This document shows, one piece after another, positions 7,831 through 22,401 of a stretch of DNA of 64,000 bases. Source of the DNA: Bin87 sp963666865 (GTDB lineage: Bacteria; Chloroflexota; Dehalococcoidia; Lucifugimonadales; UBA3495); the NCBI GenBank assembly GCA_963666865.1, contig OY763072.1, positions 3,658,001 to 3,722,000 on the forward strand. The letters are read 5' to 3'. The position numbers were made by a program, and so were the translations under genes. The notes beneath the pieces were generated by a model. That model had not been told where the DNA came from. It searched no databases and was given only the letters and a program-made list of their open reading frames with translations. Numbering within the stretch: position 1 is the stretch's first letter; every line of letters begins with the position of its first letter.

Positions 7831-9033
7831 ATGCCTGCCGTCAGTCCTTTTCGCCACGTCGCCTACCCGGTACGGGTTTTCGCCGGGGATGACGCTCTCT
7901 CCAACCTGCGCGCCATAGTGCAGCGCACCGGCGCGTCGCGCCCCTTTGTGGTCTGTGGCCAGTCGATAGCCAAACGCACCAACCTGCTGGACCGGGTGAC
8001 GGAGGCGTTGGGAAAACCGCCGGCGGGAATATTCGATGGTGTACAGGCCGGTTCGCCCGTGCCGGCGGTGCTGGAGGGTTTCCGCATGGCACGCGAGTCT
8101 AACGCGGACCTCATCATAGCGGTGGGCGGCGGCAGCGCGGTGGTGACGGCCCGGGCCATCATTATCCTGCTGGCCGAAGGCGGCGATCCCCATGACCATG
8201 CCACCAAGTACCCGCCCGGCCAGCCTCCCGCCAGCCCCCGCCTGATGGCGCCCAAAATCCCCAACATCCTGGTATTGACCACTCCCACGACGGCCGCAAC
8301 TCGGGCCGGCACCGCCGTCATCGACGGCGAGACCGGGCGCCGATTGGAGATGTTCGATCCCAAGACGCGGCCGGCGGCAGTGATCTGGGACACAGAAGCC
8401 CTGCTCACCGCCCCCGCCGAACTGTGCGTCAGCGCATCCGGTTCGCTGTTCAGCGGCGTGATCAGTGCCCTGCAAGCCCCCAGGCTGAATGCCATGGCGG
8501 CCGCCGATCTGCTGGGCGCTCTGGGTCTGTTGGTGGAAAACCTGCCGGTCGTGCGCAAGTCGCCGGACGACGGCGCGGCGCGGGTCAACTTATGCGCGGC
8601 ATCGTTCATGTACAACCGAGCCTGGGACACGGGAGCCAGCGGTTCCGCCCTGGGCGTGGTCAGCGCCCTGGCCCACAGCCTGGATACCCGCTACCCCGAT
8701 TGCAGTCACGGCGCGGCGTATTCCATCCTCACCGGGCCGGGTATGCGATTCAACCGGGATCATAACGCGGCCGGCCAAGCCCGCGTTGCCGAGGCGCTGG
8801 GGGTGCGTGAACCCGGCGCGGCCGATGCCGAGGCGGCCGATTCCGCCGCCGCCGCCGTGACCGCCTTTTTCGAGGCCATCGGCCTACCGGTCAGACTACG
8901 AGACGTAGGGGTGCCCGGAGAGGGCATACCCGCCATTGCCGAGGACGCCCTCACCGATTTCGGACTGCACCGCAACATCAGGCCCGTGAACGGAGTAGAT
9001 GAGCTGGAAGCGGTGCTACGGTCGGCGTGGTGA
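7831..9033 (+). CDS. Iron-containing alcohol dehydrogenase-like protein with incomplete metal site
   Basis: 400 residues in the group III (iron) alcohol dehydrogenase / maleylacetate reductase superfamily. The N-terminal dinucleotide-binding domain carries VGGGSAVV (about 98-105) and LTTPTTAA. The helical C-terminal domain has ALAHSLDTRYPDCSHGAAYSIL, giving the last two metal histidines. The first two ligands, usually Asp and His in a DALTHAIE-like helix, are replaced in CVSASGSLFSGVISAL. The metal site is therefore probably absent or rebuilt. Could be a non-dehydrogenase paralogue. It is divergent from the PaREP1 gene and convergent with pyrD (26-base gap). Confidence 0.8.
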   Translation: MPAVSPFRHVAYPVRVFAGDDALSNLRAIVQRTGASRPFVVCGQSIAKRTNLLDRVTEALGKPPAGIFDGVQAGSPVPAVLEGFRMARESNADLIIAVGGGSAVVTARAIIILLAEGGDPHDHATKYPPGQPPASPRLMAPKIPNILVLTTPTTAATRAGTAVIDGETGRRLEMFDPKTRPAAVIWDTEALLTAPAELCVSASGSLFSGVISALQAPRLNAMAAADLLGALGLLVENLPVVRKSPDDGAARVNLCAASFMYNRAWDTGASGSALGVVSALAHSLDTRYPDCSHGAAYSILTGPGMRFNRDHNAAGQARVAEALGVREPGAADAEAADSAAAAVTAFFEAIGLPVRLRDVGVPGEGIPAIAEDALTDFGLHRNIRPVNGVDELEAVLRSAW

Positions 9034-9059
9034 TCGGCGCCGAATGGGTCCACCCAAGA

Positions 9060-10022
9060 TCATTCGCCGACGACCGCGCTTCCGATAATCTCTGACACGG
9101 AGGAAACTTCCCACGTCGTCAGCAATGCTTCCAATTCCGACAAAATGCGGAAGGGCGCGTATAAATCCGCCAGATTAGCGCTGCCTACTTGGACCGCCGT
9201 CGCTCCCGCCATCAGGAACTCGGCGGCGTCGCGCCCGGTCATCACGCCGCCCACGCCTATGATGGGGACGTCAACGGCCTGGGCGGCCTTATGCACCAAG
9301 GCGACGGAGATGGGCCGCAGGGCCGGCCCGGAGAGGCCGCCGTAGCCCGTGCCCAGGGTGGCCCGACCAGTGTCCACGTCGATGTGCATCGCCGGGACGG
9401 TGTTGGATATGGTCAGGGCGTCGGCGCCGGCGTCCACGGCGGCGCGGGCTATCTCCGTTATGTCGGGTACGTTGGGCGAAAGCTTGGCCCAGATAGGCCG
9501 GTCGGTTTGGCGGCGGACGCCGGCGACAGCGGCTGCGGTGAGGCGTGGATGGTGGCTGAACATCGCGCCATCGTCAACATTAGGGCAACTCAGGTTCAAC
9601 TCGATGGCGGTGAATCCCCTCACGCCGCGCGTCATCGCGGCCATCTCTTCCCACTGTTCAGGACTGTCGCCGGCCATGCTCATGACGATGTTGGCATCCA
9701 TGGTCGCCCAACGCGGGGCCAGATCGGTCATGGCGGCCTCGATCCCCGGGTTGGTCAGTCCAATGGAGTTCAGCAGGGTGGTTTCTCCAATTGCCAATCC
9801 TTCGCGGAACGAAGTGGGGAACCAACGGGGTTCCGGGTTGCCGCGCCTGGCGTGGCGGGTGAAGGTCTTGGGCAGCACTGCGCCCAAGGAGGCCAGGGGA
9901 GCATCAACGTCGATCCCCCTGCCGTAACCGTCGTAGCCGAAGGTGCCCGACGCGATCATAACCGGATTGTTCAGCAGCAATCCCGGTTTCCTCGCGGGCG
10001 CCAGATCCACCGACAGGTCCAT
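9060..10022 (-). CDS. pyrD: Dihydroorotate dehydrogenase, class 1 (1B-like)
   Basis: 320 residues, TIM-barrel flavoenzyme that oxidises dihydroorotate to orotate in pyrimidine synthesis. The FMN-site NSIGLTNPG, the class 1 active-site loop ELNLSCPNVDDG with the catalytic Cys, AKLSPN, and the phosphate-binding IIGVGGVMTGRDAAEFLMAGA are all present. Sequence style fits class 1B, which needs a PyrK electron-transfer subunit; no pyrK is visible nearby. It lies downstream of rpoC on the same strand, with a perfect palindrome in the gap. Confidence 0.92.
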   Translation of the reverse strand: MDLSVDLAPARKPGLLLNNPVMIASGTFGYDGYGRGIDVDAPLASLGAVLPKTFTRHARRGNPEPRWFPTSFREGLAIGETTLLNSIGLTNPGIEAAMTDLAPRWATMDANIVMSMAGDSPEQWEEMAAMTRGVRGFTAIELNLSCPNVDDGAMFSHHPRLTAAAVAGVRRQTDRPIWAKLSPNVPDITEIARAAVDAGADALTISNTVPAMHIDVDTGRATLGTGYGGLSGPALRPISVALVHKAAQAVDVPIIGVGGVMTGRDAAEFLMAGATAVQVGSANLADLYAPFRILSELEALLTTWEVSSVSEIIGSAVVGE

Positions 10023-10054
10023 AGTGGTGTCAATCTCCGTGGCAAGCGTTAATT

Positions 10055-10080
10055 TAGGGGCGAATGATTATTCGCCCCTA
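10055..10080. repeat. Perfect palindrome between rpoC and pyrD
   Basis: Eleven-base arms TAGGGGCGAAT / ATTCGCCCCTA around a 4-base loop (10066-10069). It forms a strong hairpin about 30 bases past the rpoC stop and about 30 bases before the pyrD start on the minus strand. There is no T-run on either side, so a classical intrinsic terminator is not supported. It may be a REP-type repeat, a processing site or a weak terminator. Confidence 0.7.
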
Positions 10081-10109
10081 GGGTTGAAAACGGTTTGTCG
10101 CGAAGGACA

Positions 10110-15320
<5,211 letters not shown>

Positions 15321-15322
15321 GT

Positions 15323-18300
15323 TTAGTTCACCTCCGCGGTAAAGAGAAAATCGTCTTCGCCGGGCAGACCCAGGCTAGCGTCATCCTGTTCTTCCTCGTC
15401 CTCCAGTCTCACATTCAGCCCAAGGCTCTGCAGCTCTTTGAGCAAGACGTTGAAGGATTCGGGGATGCCAGGTTGGCTGATGGGATTGCCCTTGACGATG
15501 GATTCGTAGGTGTTGACCCGACCCGTCACGTCGTCGGACTTGATGGTTAGCACCTCCTGCAGGTTGTGGGCAGCGGAGTAGGCTTCCAAGGCCCACACTT
15601 CCATCTCCCCGAACCGTTGGCCGCCGAACTGGGCTTTGCCGCCCAGGGGCTGTTGAGTGATCATCGAGTAGGGACCGGTTGACCGGGCGTGGATTTTATC
15701 CTCCACCAGGTGGATCAGTTTGAGCATATAGATGCTGCCCACGGCCACCGGCTGGTCGAAGGGTTCCCCGGAGCGTCCGTCGTAAAGCTGGAACTTGGCG
15801 AAAGTGGGCGGGGAGATCAACCTTTGGCGATGGACGTCCAGCGCGCGCTGGTGCATTTCCGCCAGGGAAATATCGCCAAATTCGCCGACGTCTTCGCCGG
15901 CCACGTCGCGCAGCCACAAGTACAAACAGGCCTCGCGAGCCTTGCCCTGCTGTCCTTCGTCGTAGATGACCTCGGGGTCGAAACCTTGTTCCCGCAACCA
16001 GTTGTACACCCCGTCCAGATCAACGGCGCCGTCGGAATCGGTTCCGTTTTCGGCGGCGTTGACCTGCTGGCCAAACCACCACCGGGCCAGGGAGTCCTCG
16101 ATATTGTCGTCGTCAGCGCCCTCAAACACTGGGGTCAGCGCCTGGAAGTTCAGATTGCGCGCGGCCCATCCCAAGTGGCTCTCCAGAACCTGACCCAGAT
16201 TCATGCGGGACGGCACGCCGATGGGGTTGAGGATGATGTCCACGGGAGTCCCGTCGGACAGGAAGGGCATGTCTTCTTCCGGGAGTATCCGGGAGACCAC
16301 ACCCTTGTTGCCGTGCCGTCCGGCCATCTTGTCGCCAACGGAAATTTTGCGGGTCTGGGCGACCCATACCCGGATGGCTTCGTTCACGTCGGGGGGCAGG
16401 TCATCCTTATTGTCCCGGCTCAAGGCCTTGACGCCGATGACTTTGCCGCGCTGGCCATGGGGAACCCGGAGGGAGGTATCGCGGACGTCCTTGGATTTTT
16501 CGCCAAAGATCGCCCGCAACAGGCGTTCCTCGGCGGTCATTTCAGTTTCGCCCTTGGGGGTGACTTTGCCCACCAGGATGTCTCCCGGCCCCACGTCGGC
16601 GCCGATACGGATGATGCCACGCTCGTCCAGGTCCCGCAGGTTGCCCTCGCCGACGTTGGGGATGTCACGGGTGATTTCTTCGTCGCCCAGCTTGGTGGAG
16701 CGACTTTCGACCTCATATTTCTCGATGTGTACGGAGGTGAATTGGTCATCCTTCACCAGGCGTTCGCTGATGATGATGGCGTCCTCGTAGTTGTAGCCTT
16801 CCCAGGACATGAACGCCACCAGGACATTCTGGCCCAGGGCCAGCTCGCCGCCGTCGGTGGAGGAACTGTCGGCCAGGGTGTCGCCCACGTTGACGTAGTC
16901 GCCCTTCTGCACCACCGGGCGCTGGTTCAGACACGTGCCCTGATTGGTGCGGGCAAACTTGGTCAGGCGGTGGTAATGTTCCCTGCCCGCGTCGTCCACG
17001 ACGATGATGTTGTTGCCGTCCACGGATGCCACCGAACCCTGGACACGGGCCAATAGCACCTGACCGCTGTCCCGGGCAACTCGACTCTCGATGCCGGTAC
17101 CGACGATGGGCGCCTGGGGCTGCAGCAACGGCACCGCCTGCCGCTGCATATTGCAGCCCATAAGGGCGCGGTTGGCGTCGTCGTGTTCGAGGAAGGGGAT
17201 CAATGCGGCCGACACGCTCATGATTTGGAGGGGCGACACGTCGGCGTATTCGACGAACTCGGGGGAAGCCAACCGATAGTTGTCGCCTTCTCTCACTTCC
17301 ACCAGCTCATCCATGAATTGGTAAAGTTCGTCGAAACCGGAGTTAGCCTGAGCAATGCGGTACTGTTCCTCCAGATCCGCGGTCAAGTATTGGACGCTTT
17401 CCGGACGGGTGTCCACAAAGGGCGCCACGTCGATCATCAGGTCGGCGGACAACCGGCGCAGACGACGCCATTGCGTTTCGGTGATGGCCTCCCCAGCGGA
17501 GATTATCACCTCGCCCTTGCGCGTCTTCACGTCGTTCAACACCTGGTGTCCGACGGGGTCGAAATAACCCGGCAGACCAGGGGTTCGACAGTCGCCCAAC
17601 CAAAGCTCCTTGATGACCGGCCAGTAAGGGGTTTCGATGAAGCCCAGCCGGTCAATACGGGCATAGGCCGCCAGGCTGCTGAGCAACCCGATGTTCGCTC
17701 CTTCCGGCGTCTCGATGGGGCAGATGCGTCCGTAGTGCGAGGCGTGAACGTCGCGCACGTCGAAACCGGCCCGTTCACGGGTAAGACCGCCCCGACCCAG
17801 GGCGGAAAGTCGCCGCTTGTGAGTCAGTTCCGCCAGCGGGTTGGTTTGATCCATGAACTGCGACAACTTGTCGCCGCCAAAGAACTCGCGGATCGCTCCG
17901 GTAACCGGGCGTACATTGACCAGCTTGGCCGGGACCGCGTCTTCCGGTTTTTCCAGGCGTCCCACCCGGTCCTGGAACATGCGGTGCATACGAAGCAATC
18001 CGATGCGTACCTGGTCGCGCATCAACTCTCCGGCGACCCGCACCCGCCGGTTACCCAGGTGGTCAATGTTGTCCCGGGGTTCGGTGTTGCTGGCGTGCTG
18101 CTGGATCAGCCCCTGCAGGGTATCAATTATGTCGTTCAGGTCCAGGACCCGACGCTCGTCCAAGGCAATACCCGGAAGGTTGAACCGCACCTGGTGCATA
18201 TTGCCGTTGGGACCGCAGTTGACATCGGTGACCACGCCCACGATGCGAGAAGCGCGCGCCCGGACGGGGGTCAGGTGCCAGTTTTGCAGCGGGCCCTGGC

Positions 18301-19873
18301 TGATCTTTTCGGCGTAGATCAGCTGTCCCGGCTCGACGATGCTATCCCCGGCCAGAAAACGATTCTTCAGTATGGCAATTTCGCCGCACGAAATTGCATC
18401 AGCAGCTTCCGTGCCGCCAAATATGGGCTGGGTGGAGATCACCACCGGGTCGCCGAGGATGTCGGTAACCTGTCGTTGGACGCTGACGGACTGAACGCCG
18501 TCCGCTCGGGTCTCAACCAGAGAGAGCAAGGTGCCGGTATTCGCTGCATCCAGGCTCACCACCGGGACTCCCGCCTCTTCGTCCGGCGCGCCGGCGAAAA
18601 GGTCCACCGGCTCAATCCGGCGGTCCACCTGACGCGCCAGATAACCGAAGTTGATGAGGGCCTCGACATCTCGTTCCGCCAAGACCCGCTGGTCACGCCC
18701 GGAGGCGTTGAAAATCTCGGTGGCGGTGACCCCCTGGCCCGTTAGCTCATGCTGTTCTTGAACGAAGGCCAGTATGGTTTTCTGAGGTCCGGTCAGAATC
18801 TGCTCTCCGGAGCGGCCCAGGCGCTGGTCAACCTTGATGCGCCCAACTTCGCCGAGATCAAAACGCCGACCGTCAAAGAAGTGGTTGACCACGAAGGTAC
18901 ACGCCGCGTCCACCTGCACCGCCGGTTCGCCCGGGCGCAGCCACTTGTACAGGTTCCGCTGGGCCAAGCCGATGCGGTGAGCCTGTTCGTAGTTGAAATC
19001 ACGGTCGGGGTGCATCCGGTCCCAGAGTGACCTGAGTTCCTCTTCGCGGGGGTTGTAGTCCCGGTCCTCCGCCGGAGGGACGCCGGCCACGAAGGGACGG
19101 CAATCGTTGGAGTCAGCCTCGGCAAAGAGCGCCCGCATTTCCTCGGCGCTGACGATGCCCAGGGCATGCAGGAATGTGGAGACACCCATCCGGCGACGGC
19201 GGTCCACGCTGACGGTGATGGTTTCGGGCAGATTGCGCCGACGGGCGTAGTAATGGGTCCAGGTGGACAGTTCGATGCGCGCGCCCCGGCTGGCCGAAAT
19301 GCGGGCCTTGTAGTACCAGTTCTCCAGTTTGCCACACTCGGGACACGCCGGGTCCTGGGAGGGTTCGCGTTCGTAATACACGCTGGGGGCGCGTTGCAAC
19401 TGGCTCACGAGCACGCGCTCGGCGCCGTTGATGACGAAGGTGCCGGTATCGGTCATCATCGGCACATCGCCGAAGAAGATGTCGGACTCGGTCACCTCTC
19501 CGGTTTCCTGGTCCCGGAGTTGCGCTTTCACGTAAAGGGGCTGCGAGAAGGTAATCTCCCGCTCCCGGCACTCCTCCGGGCTGAACTGGGGGTCATCAAA
19601 CCAGTGGTCAAGGAAATACAGCTCGAACCGCTCGGCCCGGCGCGCCGCCTCTCCATTGGCGAAGCGCCTGGTGATGCCGGCGACAATGGGCGAGCAATCC
19701 CGGAATGTTTCGGCGAGTCCCCTGGTCTTGAACCAGTCGAAGGACTCGATTTGGCTGCGTATGAGGTTGGGTACGTCGAGGACGTTGGCGATGCTGGATT
19801 CGGAGTAGGTTTTCACATCACGGGCGGCCAAGCCACGGTTGTTCCGGCCGGAACGTCTGCGGGTCAGAACCAT
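15323..19873 (-). CDS. rpoB: RNA polymerase beta subunit
   Basis: 1516 residues from the ATG at 19873, which has AGGAGGG at a good distance. A further 32 in-frame codons upstream (to 19969) lack a ribosome site and are unlike the family. The rifampicin region SQFMDQTNPLAELTHKRRLSALG keeps the Asp, His and Ser associated with sensitivity. RICPIETPEGANIGL and the C-terminal clamp-contact GGKAQFGGQRFGEMEVWALEAY are canonical. It is longer than usual: one insertion carries a CPECG knuckle after APSVYYEREP, and a second of roughly 200 residues precedes NIDHLGNRRVR. Unlike the common order, no rplJ/rplL lies upstream; fumC does. Confidence 0.97.
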   Translation of the reverse strand: MVLTRRRSGRNNRGLAARDVKTYSESSIANVLDVPNLIRSQIESFDWFKTRGLAETFRDCSPIVAGITRRFANGEAARRAERFELYFLDHWFDDPQFSPEECREREITFSQPLYVKAQLRDQETGEVTESDIFFGDVPMMTDTGTFVINGAERVLVSQLQRAPSVYYEREPSQDPACPECGKLENWYYKARISASRGARIELSTWTHYYARRRNLPETITVSVDRRRRMGVSTFLHALGIVSAEEMRALFAEADSNDCRPFVAGVPPAEDRDYNPREEELRSLWDRMHPDRDFNYEQAHRIGLAQRNLYKWLRPGEPAVQVDAACTFVVNHFFDGRRFDLGEVGRIKVDQRLGRSGEQILTGPQKTILAFVQEQHELTGQGVTATEIFNASGRDQRVLAERDVEALINFGYLARQVDRRIEPVDLFAGAPDEEAGVPVVSLDAANTGTLLSLVETRADGVQSVSVQRQVTDILGDPVVISTQPIFGGTEAADAISCGEIAILKNRFLAGDSIVEPGQLIYAEKISQGPLQNWHLTPVRARASRIVGVVTDVNCGPNGNMHQVRFNLPGIALDERRVLDLNDIIDTLQGLIQQHASNTEPRDNIDHLGNRRVRVAGELMRDQVRIGLLRMHRMFQDRVGRLEKPEDAVPAKLVNVRPVTGAIREFFGGDKLSQFMDQTNPLAELTHKRRLSALGRGGLTRERAGFDVRDVHASHYGRICPIETPEGANIGLLSSLAAYARIDRLGFIETPYWPVIKELWLGDCRTPGLPGYFDPVGHQVLNDVKTRKGEVIISAGEAITETQWRRLRRLSADLMIDVAPFVDTRPESVQYLTADLEEQYRIAQANSGFDELYQFMDELVEVREGDNYRLASPEFVEYADVSPLQIMSVSAALIPFLEHDDANRALMGCNMQRQAVPLLQPQAPIVGTGIESRVARDSGQVLLARVQGSVASVDGNNIIVVDDAGREHYHRLTKFARTNQGTCLNQRPVVQKGDYVNVGDTLADSSSTDGGELALGQNVLVAFMSWEGYNYEDAIIISERLVKDDQFTSVHIEKYEVESRSTKLGDEEITRDIPNVGEGNLRDLDERGIIRIGADVGPGDILVGKVTPKGETEMTAEERLLRAIFGEKSKDVRDTSLRVPHGQRGKVIGVKALSRDNKDDLPPDVNEAIRVWVAQTRKISVGDKMAGRHGNKGVVSRILPEEDMPFLSDGTPVDIILNPIGVPSRMNLGQVLESHLGWAARNLNFQALTPVFEGADDDNIEDSLARWWFGQQVNAAENGTDSDGAVDLDGVYNWLREQGFDPEVIYDEGQQGKAREACLYLWLRDVAGEDVGEFGDISLAEMHQRALDVHRQRLISPPTFAKFQLYDGRSGEPFDQPVAVGSIYMLKLIHLVEDKIHARSTGPYSMITQQPLGGKAQFGGQRFGEMEVWALEAYSAAHNLQEVLTIKSDDVTGRVNTYESIVKGNPISQPGIPESFNVLLKELQSLGLNVRLEDEEEQDDASLGLPGEDDFLFTAEVN

Positions 19874-20133
19874 AAATCGACCCTCCTGGTGGGTGCGCGG
19901 CGGTTCTTTAACGGCATTTAACCTGCCCCAAAGCGATGCACCAATAGACACGAAGATTCGGCCCGCCAACAGTGGGCAAGCCGAATCGTAGGATTAGTTA
20001 GCGCTGAGGGAGCAGGCGAAAATTCGAAAAAGTCGTAGCCACTGGATTTCTGTACATTATGAACGGATCCAGCCTACACATAATCCAGACATTTTGTCAA
20101 CTGACGCGCCGTCACGAATACGCGTTTTTGCGC
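19874..20133. promoter_or_regulatory. rpoB upstream region
   Basis: 260 bases between fumC and rpoB, both on the minus strand, with no gene. On the minus strand a perfect TTGACA lies at 20095-20100, but no convincing -10 sits 16-18 bases downstream of it, and a CATAAT further down has no matching -35. A promoter for rpoBC is expected here, but I cannot fix it. Confidence 0.35.
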
Positions 20134-21549
20134 TTAACCGCCGCCGCCGCGAACCTCCAAGCTGGGCTTGGTCATCTCCTCCGGGTTGAGCAGAGCGTCC
20201 AGCTCGGCCTCGCTGAGTGAAGTATCAGTCCGCGCGATTTCGCGGATGGTCATCCCGGTTTCCGACGCTTTCTTGGCGATCCCGGCTGCCGCGTCATACC
20301 CGATGGACGGCGCCAATGCCGTGCCCAGCATCAAGCCTTTTTCCACCATTGCCGGCCCGGTGTCGGTGGCCGTGATGCCCACCACGCATTGATCCGCGAA
20401 GTTCTGCGCCGACGCGGCCAGCAGGGACACCGACTGCAACAGGTTATAGGCGGCCAGCGGCATCATGGTGTTCAGCTCGAAGTAGCCTCCGGCGCCGGCC
20501 AGCGCCACCGCAGCGTCGTTGCCCACCACGTGAGCCGCCACCTGGATCACTGACTCCGAAATCACCGGGTTCACCTTGCCCGGCATGATACTACTGCCGG
20601 GCTGCACCTCCGGGACGTTTATCTCGCCCAGGCCGGCCCGGGGACCGCAGCCCAGGAAACGAATGTCATTGGCAATCTTGTGCAGGCTGATGGCCACCGT
20701 CTTCAGCTGGCCGCTGGCCTCCACGATGCCGTCCAGGGCCGACTGAGCCTGGAAATGGTTGCCGGTTTCCCGGATGCTCACCCCGGTCATTTCCTGCAAA
20801 CGGGCGCAGGTGCGTTGGGAGGACTCCGGGTGGGTGTTGACCCCAGTGCCCACCGCCGTGCCGCCCAGAGCAACCTCGGCCAGCGCGTCCTGGGCGCGGC
20901 GCACTCGAGTGATGCTGTATTCCGCTTGCCCGGCGTAGCCGCTGAACTCCTGACCCAAGCGTACCGGAGTGGCGTCCTGCAGGTGAGTCCGCCCGGTTTT
21001 GACAATCGGCCAGAACTCGTCGGCTTTAGCTTGTAGGGATACCCGGAGGGATTCCAAGGCTGGAATCAAATCCTCCTTCATACCCAGCAGGGCCGCCAGG
21101 TGAATGGCCGTGGGAATCACGTCGTTGGAAGACTGCCCCAGGTTGACGTTGTCGTTGGGATGCACCAGACGGGACCCGAGGTCGCCGCCCAGGATCTGCG
21201 AAGCCCGGTTGGCGATGACCTCGTTGGCGTTGGTGTTGGTGGAGGTTCCGGAACCGGTCTGGAAGATGTCCAGCACGAAGTGGGCGTCGTGCTTGCCGTC
21301 CGCCACTTCCTGGGCCGCCCGCACGATGGCTTCGCCCACCGTGGGGTCAAGGACTCCCAGGTCCATATTGGTCCGCGCCGCCGCCAACTTGATGAGACCC
21401 AAAGCGCGGATGAACTGCCGTGGGAAGCGGAGGTCGCTGATGGGGAAGTTGAGCACGGCCCGCATGGTGGACGCGCCGTAGAGAGCGTCGGCAGGAACCT
21501 CCATTTCGCCCATGGAGTCGCGTTCGATACGTGTTGCGAGAGTAGCCAT
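20134..21549 (-). CDS. fumC: Fumarate hydratase, class II
   Basis: About 471 residues from the ATG at 21549 (MATLATRIERDSMGEMEVP); a longer in-frame start at 21591 adds 14 residues without a better ribosome site. It interconverts fumarate and malate in the TCA cycle. The fumarase/aspartase signature GSSIMPGKVNP is present, as are TGSGTSTNTNANEV, the active-site segment GRTHLQDATPVRLGQE and HPNDNVNLGQSSND. It is iron-independent class II by sequence. The last residues VRGGGG are a low-complexity tail. Upstream of rpoB on the same strand with a 260-base gap. Confidence 0.93.
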   Translation of the reverse strand: MATLATRIERDSMGEMEVPADALYGASTMRAVLNFPISDLRFPRQFIRALGLIKLAAARTNMDLGVLDPTVGEAIVRAAQEVADGKHDAHFVLDIFQTGSGTSTNTNANEVIANRASQILGGDLGSRLVHPNDNVNLGQSSNDVIPTAIHLAALLGMKEDLIPALESLRVSLQAKADEFWPIVKTGRTHLQDATPVRLGQEFSGYAGQAEYSITRVRRAQDALAEVALGGTAVGTGVNTHPESSQRTCARLQEMTGVSIRETGNHFQAQSALDGIVEASGQLKTVAISLHKIANDIRFLGCGPRAGLGEINVPEVQPGSSIMPGKVNPVISESVIQVAAHVVGNDAAVALAGAGGYFELNTMMPLAAYNLLQSVSLLAASAQNFADQCVVGITATDTGPAMVEKGLMLGTALAPSIGYDAAAGIAKKASETGMTIREIARTDTSLSEAELDALLNPEEMTKPSLEVRGGGG

Positions 21550-21621
21550 CTTCTTTCGCCTTCCTCTTACGATTATTATTGTGGGCAACATTTTAGCGCA
21601 CTTGCCGGAGAGGCAGCGACG

Positions 21622-22377
21622 CTAGCTTTCTGTTCCGGCTTCCAGGCGGCGCAGTTGTTCTCGCAGCCGCTCGTTTTCCAAACGCATCGCGTCCAGTTCC
21701 GCTTCGGCGGCCAACCGCGCGGCCCACACTTCCCGCCAGCCCTCCAGGTAGGTTTCGGTCACCGGGTCGTAGAACCGCGGCCAGCCCTGATCCCAGCAGA
21801 GGCACAATTCCATAACCGCACTGTACCCTTTGAGGATGCCGTCGGGTTCCGTGGTCAGTTCAATGCCGCGGTACTCTCCATCTTCCAGTCGCCCGCCGTA
21901 CAGCGGACTCCCGTGATACCGGCCTCCGGTAGGATCAAACCGCCAGTATTCCAGCACGCCAATGCGCGCGTAGATGTCGGGTTTGTGGCGCACGTCCTCT
22001 CTGCCGGTAGAATGGGAAGCCACTTCGATAGCCAAATCCGGGGGCTTGCCCACTTCCCACGGCAGGTAAAGATGCCGCGGGCGTATCGCTCGGGCATCAA
22101 CGCCAAAGGCCAGATAGATGTCCGGGGACACCCGCACGTTCAGGTTAGCGGGGTCGTAGCAAATGTTGGTGTCCCGGTCCAGAAAAACGTCAGGCCTGCG
22201 GTTGAAGTCGGTGAACCGCGCCCGCATCACGCCGAGGATTTCATCCTGCTCCAGATTCTGCTCCATGGCGTCGGGTTTCCTCACCGGCTCACTGGCATCG
22301 AACTCCAAATTGTCGTAGTCAATCTCGCCCATCTTGCGGTAGGGCAGCATCTTGATTCCGGTTGCGGGGGTAGTCAT
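21622..22377 (-). CDS. Uma2 family (DUF820) putative endonuclease
   Basis: 251 residues from the ATG at 22377; a TTG at 22395 in the same frame is an alternative start. The DUF820/Uma2 core of the PD-(D/E)XK superfamily is visible: VSPDIYLAF, PDLAIEVASHST and KPDIYARIGVLEYWRFDP. The C-terminus (about 215-250) is a short coiled coil, RLAAEAELDAMRLENERLREQ, common in this family. Such genes are abundant in Chloroflexota and Cyanobacteria and their role is unknown. It follows the GMC gene by 24 bases on the same strand. Confidence 0.85.
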   Translation of the reverse strand: MTTPATGIKMLPYRKMGEIDYDNLEFDASEPVRKPDAMEQNLEQDEILGVMRARFTDFNRRPDVFLDRDTNICYDPANLNVRVSPDIYLAFGVDARAIRPRHLYLPWEVGKPPDLAIEVASHSTGREDVRHKPDIYARIGVLEYWRFDPTGGRYHGSPLYGGRLEDGEYRGIELTTEPDGILKGYSAVMELCLCWDQGWPRFYDPVTETYLEGWREVWAARLAAEAELDAMRLENERLREQLRRLEAGTES

Positions 22378-22401
22378 CGTGCGCCTCGCGGTCAACCGGC
22401 G

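Noticed and set aside
15689..18745. Long open frames opposite rpoB
   Set aside because: Shadow frames of the conserved beta subunit; composition and position explain them.
20072..20100. rpoB promoter from TTGACA at 20095-20100
   Set aside because: The bases 16-18 downstream (GTAGGC) are not a -10; kept only as a note.
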